Source of the DNA: Brachynemurus nebulosus
Taxonomy: Eukaryota > Arthropoda > Insecta > Neuroptera > Myrmeleontidae
DNA: 64,000 nucleotides
NCBI GenBank assembly: GCA_035578155.1
Contig: JAPWDM010000006.1
Location: forward strand, 18,430,305 to 18,494,304
Direction: 5' to 3'
The position numbers and the translations under genes are program-made. The notes beneath the pieces were generated by a model. That model had not been told where the DNA came from. It worked only from the letters and a program-made list of their open reading frames with translations, and made no database searches. Shown here piece by piece: positions 12,966 through 22,068 of this stretch. How positions within the stretch are numbered: position 1 is the stretch's first letter; each line of letters begins with the position of its first letter.

Positions 12966-13775
12966 CAGTGTTTTTCAACCTTTTTCATGGCGCGACCCCC
13001 CTAGTATGAAAAAATATTTCGCGACCCCCTAAAATAGAAAAATATTTCGCAACGCCTAACCTCTGCTATTTCGTAACTTTTATTTTATTTTATGTTACAA
13101 ATATCGAATCCGTTTATCATATTTTCAGTTAGGTGTCAATTAAATATAAGTATACGTAACAAAGAATTTTAAACAGGCATATTTTTATATCGACACCGAA
13201 GTTGACGACTTATAGTAGCTTCTGAACGCGCGCGTGACTTGTGTGAGCGAGATATAGCGCGATGTGATGAGCGCTGCGTGGAGCATCAGGCGAGTAGAGG
13301 ATGGCACTTTTGAATTGTTTGAATTGTGAATTCGCTTTGAATTGTGTTTAAATTTATTGAATTGACTTGTTTGTTTATGTAGTAGTTGCTTACTGTTTAT
13401 TATTGTTTAATATCCAAAATTCTGTGCTCATGGTAATTATTGAAAATGAATGAGTTTCTGGTAAGACATGTACAACCGTCAACTTCACGGTCCAATGAGA
13501 GTAATGAAACAAAAGCAAAGAAAAAGCATGTACATGACGACAATTATTTAAAACTCGGATTTACTGTTATTGAAAATAAGCCACAGTTATTTATTTTGAA
13601 ATTTTATGAACAAAAGTATGAAACCATCACATTAATGTAACCTTTAATTAACCCTTTCTTTATTAAATATTATATATTTAATTAGAGTGGTTTTATTGTT
13701 AAAGTAACTGCGACCCCCTTAAAAAAGGCTTCGCGACTCCCCAGGGGGTCGGGACCCACAGGTTGAAAAACACTG
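12966..13775 (+). mobile_element. Charlie/ZBED-type hAT deletion derivative
   Basis: Termini CAGTGTTTTTCAACCT at 12966 and its reverse at 13775 (aggttgaaaaacactg), followed inward by gcgaccccc-type sequence, closely resemble the CAGTG(G/T)TTYTCAACC termini of Charlie-group hAT elements. The 8-bp duplication ATCTAGCA is exact on both sides (12958-12965, 13776-13783). At 810 bp it is far too short to be autonomous, but it keeps an N-terminal transposase fragment (13446-13640). Confidence 0.93.
13446..13640 (+). pseudogene. hAT (ZBED/Charlie-like) transposase, N-terminal fragment
   Basis: A 64-residue reading frame starting at ATG 13446. Family likeness: a short MNEFLVRH-type start, a K/S-rich linker, then DDNYLKLGFTVIENKPQ at about residues 34-50. 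This resembles the segment just before the BED zinc finger in Charlie/ZBED5-like proteins. The expected CxxC after 'PQ' is not there (the sequence reads LFIL), so zinc binding is lost. The frame stops soon after, and the element's right end follows. Seen: frame and motif. Known: the family motif. Inferred: a non-functional internal-deletion product. An alternative start at TTG 13440 is unlikely. Confidence 0.65.
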
Positions 13776-13783
13776 ATCTAGCA

Positions 13784-14240
13784 CATTGAAAAATTGAGTG
13801 AGGCGAATTTTCCAGCGTAAAATTAGATTTTTATTCAAATATTTTTCATAGGCGCGATTTGAACTGATTTAGGGATTAGTTAACCTTAAAGTAAATAAAA
13901 TTTTTAATGATGACAATTTAACTCATGTGTATCAAATCTCATAAGAATATTGTAGTTTTTTCACTTTTACCATGGAAAAAAGTTAGGACAGATTTTTTCA
14001 GCGAAAAAAATAGTACAAAACATTTCATTGGTCATTTCACTGTGAGTAAACACGATAAAAATGAAACAAAAATTCGTATTGGTAAATTTAACTGATTTCA
14101 GAACCATAGTAACAATGTATTAAAAAATAATATGAATTATATACAAATTTATTTTATTCGTTAAATTGTCTTACCGTATTACACTTGATTTTTGTATTTT
14201 TTCTGAATAAATTTATATTTTCTACAACTCAAATTTCTTG
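13784..14240. other. Anonymous AT-rich sequence
   Basis: Nothing recognised. Confidence 0.5.
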
Positions 14241-14437
14241 ATTTCAAATGTTATCGAGTGCCTGTGAAACATTACTAACGTATGGCGGACTTTTGTCCGT
14301 ATTTTAAACATACACCAATATTCATATTAATTAAAATTGACATAGTGTTTGAAAAATTACCAAACTGGATCGGCTGGGACTCGAACCCGGATCTCTTGGT
14401 TACCAGCCAAGCGCCTTACCAACTAGGCCACCGATCA
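14241..14437 (-). mobile_element. tRNA-Thr-derived SINE, copy A (internal deletion)
   Basis: Read on the minus strand: tRNA-like head (14437 to 14367), then 'ccagtttggtaatttttc', then body ending 'gcactcgataacatttgaaa'. Compared with copy B it lacks the middle block that runs from about 14563 to 14632. It is head to head with copy B. Confidence 0.75.
14367..14437 (-). tRNA. tRNA-like SINE head, anticodon GGT (Thr-type), copy A
   Basis: Exact mirror of 14452-14522. The D arm, the 5-bp anticodon stem (CTTGG/CCAAG) with loop CTGGTAA, and the T loop TTCGAGT can all be drawn. A T-stem C/A mismatch and a mismatch at the first acceptor pair argue that it is a SINE head and not a functional tRNA gene. 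Confidence 0.6.
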
Positions 14438-14451
14438 CTTGTTCGAGTAAG

Positions 14452-14522
14452 TGATCGGTGGCCTAGTTGGTAAGGCGCTTGGCTGGTAACCAAGAGATCC
14501 GGGTTCGAGTCCCAGCCGATCC
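14452..14522 (+). tRNA. tRNA-like SINE head, anticodon GGT (Thr-type), copy B
   Basis: Cloverleaf: acceptor TGATCGG/CCGATCC with position 1-72 unpaired; D stem GCCT/AGGC; anticodon stem CTTGG/CCAAG, loop CTGGTAA; variable AGAT; T stem CCGGG/CCCAG with one mismatch, loop TTCGAGT. A- and B-box-like segments (tggcctagttgg, ggttcgagtcc) of a pol III internal promoter are present. Sister copies C and D have AGT, the usual eukaryotic tRNA-Thr anticodon, suggesting a tRNA-Thr ancestor. Confidence 0.6.
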
Positions 14523-14724
14523 AGTTTGGTAATTTTTCAAACACTATGTCAATTTTAATTAACATAATGAATTGGCCATTTGCCAAAGTACATCGAGTGT
14601 TCAAGTATCAGCCAAAGCTGAACATTGAGTGAACATATGAATATTGGTGTATGTTTAAATACGGATAAAAATCCGCCATACACTAATAATGTTTCACAGG
14701 CACTCGATAACATTTGAAATTAAA
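14452..14724 (+). mobile_element. tRNA-Thr-derived SINE, copy B (fullest)
   Basis: tRNA-like head followed by a body of about 200 bp ending 'gcactcgataacatttgaaa' and a short A-rich tail. At 15126-15160 the same body end is followed by a long poly-A run, supporting a retroposed element. No coding capacity. It would depend on a partner LINE for mobility. Confidence 0.75.
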
Positions 14725-14727
14725 AGT

Positions 14728-14924
14728 ACAATATTCATATGTTCACTTAATGTCCAGCTTTGGCTGATACTTGAACACTCGATGCACTTTGGCAAATAGC
14801 CAATTCATTATGTTAATTAAAATTCACATAGTGTTTGAAAAATTATCAAAACTGGATCGGCTTGGACTTGAACCCGGATCTCTTGGTTACTAGCCAAGCG
14901 TCTTACCAAATAGGCCACCGACCG
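14728..14924 (-). mobile_element. SINE copy C (truncated 3' end)
   Basis: Minus-strand SINE with the tRNA-like head at 14924-14854 and body matching copy B up to 'gaatattg', where it abuts the tail of copy B tail to tail. Together A-B-C alternate in orientation. Confidence 0.7.
14854..14924 (-). tRNA. tRNA-like SINE head, anticodon AGT (Thr), copy C
   Basis: Anticodon loop CTAGTAA on the minus strand. Same fold as copy B with scattered substitutions. Confidence 0.55.
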
Positions 14925-15234
14925 TTCGTTCGAGTGCCACTCCAATTTTGATAATCAATCAAACACATCCTCTCTTTAATGCGAGACGCAGTTACATTTT
15001 TTTTTTTTAATTTCAAATGTTATCGAGTGCTTGTGAAAAAAATACGGACAAAAGTTCGCCATACATTATTGGTGTATGTTTAAAATACGGACAAAAGTCC
15101 GCCATACATTAATAATGTTTCACAGGCACTCGATAACATTTGAAATAAAAAAAAAAAAAAAATGTAACTGCGTCTCGCATTAAAGAGAGGATGTGTTTGA
15201 TTGATTATAAAAATTGGAGTGGCACTCGAACGAA

Positions 15235-15305
15235 CGGTCGGTGGCCTAATTGGTAAGGCACTTGGCTAGTAACCAAGAGATCCGGGTTCGAGTCCCAGCC
15301 GATCC
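15235..15305 (+). tRNA. tRNA-like SINE head, anticodon AGT (Thr), copy D
   Basis: Mirror partner of copy C. Anticodon loop CTAGTAA, T loop TTCGAGT, acceptor CGGTCGG/CCGATCC with position 1-72 unpaired and one G-T pair. The body after it is truncated within about 40 bp. Confidence 0.55.
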
Positions 15306-15345
15306 AGTTGTGATAATTTTTCAAACAATATGTGAATTCAAATTT

Positions 15346-17294
15346 CTTGCCTAAACGCAATTTAACTCGAAGAACTGTCAACAGTTCTTCTCGTTAAACA
15401 AATTTTCGTTAGACAAACTCAAATTTCTTCGAAAAAATACAAACCTCTCGTGAACAATAAGTGACTATTCCGAAAAAGTTTTGTCAAAATCAGATTTTAG
15501 GTTAATAATTCATTTTTTTGAAAAATATTAACTTTAATGGACACAATTTTCGAAAGTCTGTAACTTATTAATTGTATTCTATAATTATATACCTAATTGA
15601 CTATATATCTACCGGGAAATTGATAGTGTGGATTTTCCGGGTCGCACCCATACCCGTATACCATACCGCTTTTTTATTTTAAAATGTGTCCAATTTTGCT
15701 GGCAACCTAATCTCTTTAAGAAAATTATATCTACGAAAACACACAAAGAACTTTCATAGAAAAAATATAATACTTCTATCTATCTATAATAATGTTTTCT
15801 ATCTTCAAAAGAGTTTTTCTAATAATTTTGCTATATTGACGAACAGCCTTCAGTCACTAAAACTCTTCTATTCTTCCATATCAAAGGAACGCGAACATTC
15901 ATTGCAACACTTTGTCTTACAAAATACTTTGATATCCAACAAAATTTTAACTATTATTCTAGAATCAATTATATTTTCGCTTTCAATATATCTACATAAT
16001 ATTATATGTACATAGACGAAAATAATAATTTTACCGATTATAAAGAAAAGGGTTGTGTATACATACAGAACAACAGACGGACAGATAGACAGACAGACCG
16101 TGTGATGCATTCATTAAATTGACGGAAACAATTATACACCCTTTACCACGGGAAACCACTTTATTCTAAACTACACATAACACTCATACTAGGGTAAATG
16201 GTACAGTTATAGTGTATAGTGAGTTACGTTTATGGTACAATCCGGGTTTCTTTTGTGGTTAAACAGATCCGGCTTTAAATGTACATACCTACACACACTT
16301 TCGATATTAATTATAATTATTAGAGGCAACCGATGAGATGGTGGCGCCGGTGTGGTCGGTTGACTCGACGCAACGAACGCAATGCATTGTGGGAGTGAAA
16401 ATTAGTATTCAAATTGGTTTTATTAGAACGCAATAATGATGGCAAATAGAATCAAAGGGAATTTAAATTAGTTTTAGAAAAAGTTGAGAGTGAATAAAAG
16501 ATGGTTGGTGGTATACATAGACGGGGATGTGTTTTATGGGATCGGTAGATCCCAAACGTGGAGAGAGGGTTAAATTTATTTATTTTCCGTATTAAAATTT
16601 AGTAAAGCAGAACACTTATGGATTGGTGTTCGCTATAAAAATTTGAAATTTAGCGCAGAGATAGAGTGAGGTGATCTAATTTTAGCATAAATATTAATTC
16701 TGGAGGTTAGATTCAGCGAATATGGAAGAAAATTGAACAGCATCCTGTAGAGGAGAAATGGTGAACCTACAGCATGTGTGACATAGGTGACACCTGTCAG
16801 GAAATTTTGGGCACAGTATTAATATTGTAGTATATATTTTTTGAAACAACTTTCAAATGAAAAATAATAAAATAATGAAAAGTTGAAATTAAATTTATCG
16901 GACAATTTTCTCTCTATTCTGACAATTTTTATTAAAAGCTTTTATTTAACTTGCTATGTTAGTATGTTGGTTTAGATCAAATCTTGGAATCAAAATTTAT
17001 ACAAATTCTAATTGAGCTAGAGGTTTCAAATTTTTCATACCTGTCTAACCTTGATGACAATGCAATATCGTGTAATTTGTTTTGTCCTAAATCGCCCTAA
17101 ATAAAAATTTTTGTTTTTTAGTCCTATGCAACTTTTTGACATTTCGAAGTGTCAAATATTGCTCATTGATTTTACATTGCAATTTTTTGTTTCCATAGTT
17201 AAGTTTGATTAGGGTAAGTTAACCGATTAAAATATAGGTAAAAAAATTAATTACTTCTTTGATTTTTTTTAAATTAGTGATCCGACTAAAAAGT
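15346..17294. other. Mostly anonymous; GACA repeat and a GC-rich patch
   Basis: A (GACA/GACG)n patch lies at 16073-16100. A locally GC-rich segment at 16322-16402 (gatggtggcgccggtgtgg ... tgcattgtgggag) stands out from its surroundings and contains a 32-codon ORF that I cannot assign. It may be a regulatory or exonic island. Confidence 0.4.
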
Positions 17295-17297
17295 AGA

Positions 17298-17632
17298 AAA
17301 TAAATTCAAGTGAAAAAAATGTTTTTTAAGAAAAAGCTTTTATTTAAAAATGGGGTAAAAAAAAAATAAAATAATTTTTGAGTGAAGTTTGAAGCAATAT
17401 GCAATACAATTTATAAAAGCTTGAGGCGTTTAATTAAGTTTGGTAATTACTGAAAAGTAAAATAGCTATACTTCCAAAACATCAAAAACAGAAATAGTTA
17501 ATGATAACGCCTCAAGCTTTTATAAATTATGTTGCATATTGCTTCAAACTTCACTCAAAAGTTATTTTATTTTTTTTTACCTCATTTTTAAATAAAAGCT
17601 TTTTCGTAAAAACATTTTTTTTACTTTATTTC
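17298..17632. repeat. Foldback with ~130-bp arms
   Basis: Left arm 17298-17428 (ending 'ttataaaagcttgaggcg') is matched in inverse by 17503-17632, with a few indels in A/T runs. The loop of about 75 bp is unrelated. No coding sequence. Likely a MITE or a deletion product of a larger element. Confidence 0.85.
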
Positions 17633-18361
17633 TCTATTTATGCCTGCAAGTAATTTTTTTGCAAGTGTATGACTCAAGTTCAACTTGCGTTCTGTTAAAA
17701 GCAACATTAATTTTTTCTTTACCTTTCCAATAATGTAGATTTACCATAAATTTTAATATTTAATTTTATGTCTATTTGTGCCCTTAATAATGGATTTTAT
17801 AATGTAAGTAATTTTAATTTTACTTTACTTTTTTTTTAAAACGAGAATGACACACAGATGTAAAAAGGTTTGGCATCTCTGGCGTAAAGTGTTAAATCTA
17901 AAAAAAAGACATTGAAAATGAAGCGTATATAGGGTCAAAATTCTATCACAAGTTAAATGAAACCCATGTTTAAAAAAAAATTACTGTACGGAACACCATT
18001 TGGTCAAGTGCAAGTTGATCCTGACCGATTTTCTCTTATTTATAGATATGGAATTTTTTGTTATTTTTGTAAGTTGATGTCTTACCAAATATTACGACAA
18101 GTTATTCAAAATAGAATGCTTGTATGAGTAGTATTTTATGTTATATTTGGGTATAGTAGATTTATGTATAAGCTCGTTGTAACCCCGCCGTGGTCTTTAC
18201 TAACCCGCTGCGTTATGTTTACATGTCCATTTCCTTTTAAAGTCAAATTCAAACCAAAACTGTTTATATCCAAGACACAGAGACACAATTTCTACTATTG
18301 TACAAGCGGTAAATTATATCGAAAACTGGACTTATAGTTTTATTATATTGGTAAAAATATT
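17633..18361. other. Anonymous AT-rich sequence
   Basis: Nothing recognised. Confidence 0.5.
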
Positions 18362-18696
18362 AATACCCCTGCCGCAGTATCCTGCATAACATAGCGAATT
18401 TCCATTTATAAAAATTAGTTTTTCTTGAAAAATAGTTGACATAATATAATAGTTTAATGACCTTTTTTATGTGTTTTTTTCTCTTCTTTCCAATGGTGTA
18501 AAAAGATTTCACAAAAATCTTTGAATAAGAGGAAATTTTGGCCAAAAACTAATTTTTTTCACGAAAAAATGCCCCAAAAACCATGTTCCGGGCATCGGAC
18601 ATGTCTGGCTAGCGAACTTGTCCAACGGTTTGGGACTTGCAACATTTTCACCAAATTTTGTAAAAGTAGGACATTTCATTCGAGAGTTATCGTGCA

Positions 18697-18758
<62 letters not shown>

Positions 18759-19211
18759 TGTGTGAGTTTTTCGAGAGTTGCCATTTTTATTACAGCCAAA
18801 CCGTTGATTTAATCGAAAAATTGTTCAAATAAGAGTTGTAGATATTGACGGGGGCAATCGATTGCTATAGTCAGGAGCTTTATAGCTCTTATGGTTTTTG
18901 AGCTATGATACAAACTTATAGATTTTTAAATGGGACTATATATTAATTTTTCGATTAAACTGATCTAATGCGTTAATTAACAACATAAATGAGGAAAAAA
19001 ATTTTTTTTACCCAAGTTTAATTTTTTAATTTTTCTTTGATTTATTAGTTAGGCGGTAAAAATATGCATATGTACTTGAGGCTACTTCAACCGATAGTGT
19101 TTTTCTTGGTTACATTTCCATTACATCCAAGAAAAGAACCTTTTCCAGTACCATTTCTATCATAAAAATTTGGTTGTAATAGAAATGGCAACTCTCAAAA
19201 AACTCACATGG

Positions 19212-19291
<80 letters not shown>

Positions 19292-19426
19292 TATATATAA
19301 ATTTTAGTGAATATTATTTTCGGTTTCTAGGGACCTCAAAACAAATTTCTGCCATAGTTCCGGGTTCAAGTCGTGTCATAACAGTGGCTGTAATAGCTGA
19401 TTTCTCGATTCGAAAATTCGCGCTAA
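18362..19426 (+). repeat. DINE/Helentron-like repeat, copy d, split by a MITE
   Basis: The 5' half (18362-18757) begins 'tacccctgccgcagtatcc', carries subterminal GCGAATTTCC at 18394-18403, and ends in a (TA)n tract (about 18698-18757). The 3' half resumes after a second (TA)n tract at about 19216-19289 and ends with a hairpin and CTAA at 19426. Between them lies an unrelated TIR element (18758-19211). Confidence 0.8.
18758..19211. mobile_element. TA-targeting MITE inserted in a (TA)n tract
   Basis: Terminal inverted repeats of about 40 bp (left includes 'gagagttgccatttttatta', right is its near reverse complement) flanked by TA on both sides. The insertion into the microsatellite of DINE copy d is clear because the DINE halves align with uninterrupted copy c. 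The small size and TA target suggest the Tc1/mariner group. Confidence 0.82.
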
Positions 19427-20369
19427 TGAAGTAATTATTCCTGTAAGGTGCGCAGCGCAGATAAAAGCGCGAGGAACAAACTGGTACGTTTAAAGAAAGA
19501 TCCAAATTTTTGTTCTGGAGAGTTTCACACAATAATGTATTAGACATCAACCCACAAAACTTTGTAAGTGTTCAATATAACTTTCTAAATTTATTCCTTA
19601 ATCCCGTACTAATATTACCCAAGCGCAGTCTGCAGAATCAATTCTTCAAACACTTTTAATTCAAAAAATCATTTTATTAATCCTTTGTCTCCTAATTTCA
19701 TTCATAATATAAAAAAAAAATCAAAAATTTTAAATACAATGTTCAGTCACCAAAAAAAGCTATGTATGTAAATTGATTTTGAAAAAAAAACCAACCCCTC
19801 ACAACAAGGGTGGTGCATACAATCATATAGAACATTGTTTTCGATCACAAGTATTTTAATATTATGTCAAACTGAACAATCCCACCCATTCAACTGGCAC
19901 TAATTTCGTAGGTATTGAATATTTTTAACACCATACAACAATAGGTTGCACACCCGCCACAAGTTGCCACTTACCGCGGTGTTGGTAATAGGTTCGTACT
20001 CTTAATAAGAGTACACGTATATACATTTTAAGTACTCATTACCCATTTGAAGTATTAGGTGCCTTTACCCTTTTATAGAAACTTTTTTCAATAAGTATTA
20101 TGACTGTGTGAATTATTTTTGTTAAGGTACCGTCACAGTGTGATCGGTCGAAAAATAGTCAATTTTCGCGATTTTTTTTTCGGACGGCTAGAGTAGGGGA
20201 ATGGGGATGAATTTTTTTTTACGGTTAATACCACTATTTAACAATACAAAAATATTTTTTTTATTTATTTTTTATAATTATTATAATTTTTTGAAAAAGT
20301 GTTCAACAAAAAAGGGCGGATATTGGTGTCCACGATTGCGGCCGCAGTTTTCATCTGGGAAAAAACAAA
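19427..20369. other. Anonymous AT-rich sequence
   Basis: Nothing recognised. A short G/C-rich patch occurs at 20312-20352. Confidence 0.45.
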
Positions 20370-20639
20370 TACCCCTGTCGCAGCATCTTGCATAACATAG
20401 CGAATTTCCGTTTATAAAAGTTAGTTTTTCTTGGAAACTAGTTGTCATAGAATAATAGTTTAAAGGCCTTTTTTATGTGATTCTTTCTCCTCTTTCCAAT
20501 GGTGTAAAAAGATTAATAAATTATTTGAATAAGGGGAAATTTTGACAAAAAACTAATTTTTTTCACGAAAATTGCCGGAAAATCCATGTTACGGGCATCG
20601 GACGTGTCTGGTTAACGAGCTCGTCCAACGGTTTGGGAC
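20370..20639 (+). repeat. DINE/Helentron-like repeat, copy e (5' part only)
   Basis: Matches copies c and d from 'tacccctgtcgcagcatc' to 'aacggtttggga', where it stops abruptly at the terminus of the next hAT element. The 3' part is not found on the other side. Confidence 0.75.
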
Positions 20640-21216
20640 TAGGGATGATCGATATTCATCGATGTTAGAAAAACATCGATGTTTAGGGGGGAAAACATCG
20701 ATGTAAAAACATCGATGTTATGTCCTCGATAACATCGACACATCGATGTTATGAGAATAATATCGAAACATCGATATTACTCTAACCTATCCAGTATTTA
20801 TAAAGTCCTGTCGCTGATTTAAAAGAAGATCCATTAATTTTATGGCAAGTTCTAGGATCCACTTATCCAAACTTGAAAAAAATTGCGATTAAATATTTGT
20901 ATTTCACAGTAACTTCAACAGCTTCAGAGAGACTTTTTTCAAAAGCTGGGCAGCATTTGTATATCAATAAAGGAACATATTAAAAGGAAAACTTCTAACA
21001 AAGTGACTTTTTTTGCAAAGTGTACCAAATAAATACTGGCAATGTTAATTTTTAATAAATAAAATAATATATTATAATTGTTTATTTTGCTACAGAAACA
21101 TCGATATTTTCGAACATCGATGTCTTTCTTTCGATATATAACGTATATCGATACTCTTGAATCGATGTTAACATCGACGTTCAACATCGATGTTTTTCTA
21201 ATATCGATCATCCCTA
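20640..21216 (+). mobile_element. hAT element built on ATCGATGTT repeats, with transposase remnant
   Basis: Perfect inverted termini TAGGGATGATCGATATT at 20640 and the reverse at 21216. Both subterminal zones consist mostly of (A)ACATCGATGTT-type palindromic units. The middle encodes a hAT C-terminal dimerisation fragment. No 8-bp TSD is visible (tttgggac vs tgtccggc), and the flanking DINE copy does not resume, so one flank was rearranged after insertion. Confidence 0.85.
20804..20983 (+). pseudogene. hAT transposase, C-terminal dimerisation domain fragment
   Basis: A 59-codon open frame ending at TAA 20981-20983. It contains, in order, WQVLGSTYPNLKKIA, a hydrophobic KYLYF stretch, and TSTASERLFSKAGQ, which is the hallmark 'S.ASER.FS.aG' motif of the hAT C-terminal dimerisation region. 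Past the stop, a shifted frame continues with a plausible remainder (LKGKLLTK-like), implying a frameshift. No upstream catalytic region survives. It sits between the two repeat-rich ends of the element, so it is the last relic of an autonomous parent. Confidence 0.85.
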
Positions 21217-22068
21217 TGTCCGGCTTTATCCGGACGCCTGGCAACCCTATGTACATATGTATATGTAATTGGGATTGTTCTATAAACCGTTTTAATTATG
21301 TTATGATTAGAATTGTGTCAGCTGTGTTTACTTTTATAATTAATTTACTCGCCACATAATATGTATGTATGTATGTATATATATTGTATACATAACATAC
21401 TGGCATAACAAAGTCAAGTTATTGGTTTGCGAATTATACCGCGACGGGTAAATTAATTGTTACCCATCACAGAAATAAAAGTAAAATCTGCATTTTCTGC
21501 TTCTTCGATAAAATTACTTTCTTCTAGTTAAAATTTTAAAAATGAATGTTTAAGGTAGTTGGTCAAAAAAATGATTTTTCAAAGGATTTTAACGAAACTT
21601 CTCTACATAGACATTTATTTAATTCAATACCAATAATACGAGCCTATATCGAAAAAAAAAATTGATGGCCCCAATTTTGAGAAAAACGGTTTCAAAGTTT
21701 TGTAATATTAACACGGGTTCTTATGGGAAGTTGACATATTCACACGATTTTTTTGAATAAAATGAAAACGTGTCAAAGGAATTTGATACAAATTTAATAT
21801 GTTATAAAATACAAAATTACAAACCATATTTAATAACAAATAAAAATTATTCACTACGCCGTTTTTGAAATATAATTTATAAACATTATTTTACAACGCT
21901 TCTTTAACACTGCTTTTATATTGCTTTTACAAATATAATAACAACTGCAGAATTTTTTCGCTGAGGTATACTTTTGTACCTGACTATCTCGCACCAAATA
22001 CCTTAAGAATATACCTCTGTATAGAATATAGAGGAAGGAACAATTTGACTAATTTAATTTTTAATTCA
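21217..22068. other. Anonymous AT-rich sequence
   Basis: A (TATG)n tract lies at about 21361-21380. Nothing else recognised. Confidence 0.5.

Larger units (their letters stand above)
14327..14562. repeat. 236-bp near-perfect palindrome formed by two SINE heads
   Basis: Symmetric about 14444/14445. Each 118-bp arm contains a whole tRNA-like domain. The only mismatching pairs noticed lie within 4 bp of the centre (14441-14448). This is long enough to form a large cruciform or, if transcribed, a long hairpin RNA. Confidence 0.92.
14822..15345. repeat. Second large inverted repeat built from SINE units
   Basis: Left arm (about 14822-15046) and right arm (about 15119-15345) are reverse complements with few differences. 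Each arm contains, in mirror order, the SINE body end, a poly-A/T run, a linker 'actgcgtctcgcattaaa', and a tRNA-like head. The loop (15047-15118) itself carries repeated 'cggacaaaagt(t/c)cgcc' segments. Confidence 0.85.

Noticed and set aside
14282..14604. Pair of ORFs sharing WIGWDSNPDLLVTSQAP on opposite strands
   Set aside because: They are translations of the tRNA-like sequence in a palindrome, not proteins.
14367..15305. Functional tRNA-Thr gene cluster
   Set aside because: All copies have acceptor or T-stem mismatches, are embedded in SINE bodies with A-rich tails, and one is truncated.
16080..16102. Start of another 147-bp-type retroelement copy because of its GACA tract
   Set aside because: None of the other landmarks (cccgtggg, ccaaatttcatc) is nearby.
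18509..18832. ORFs with YIYIYI stretches
   Set aside because: They are translations of the (TA)n tract in a DINE-like repeat.
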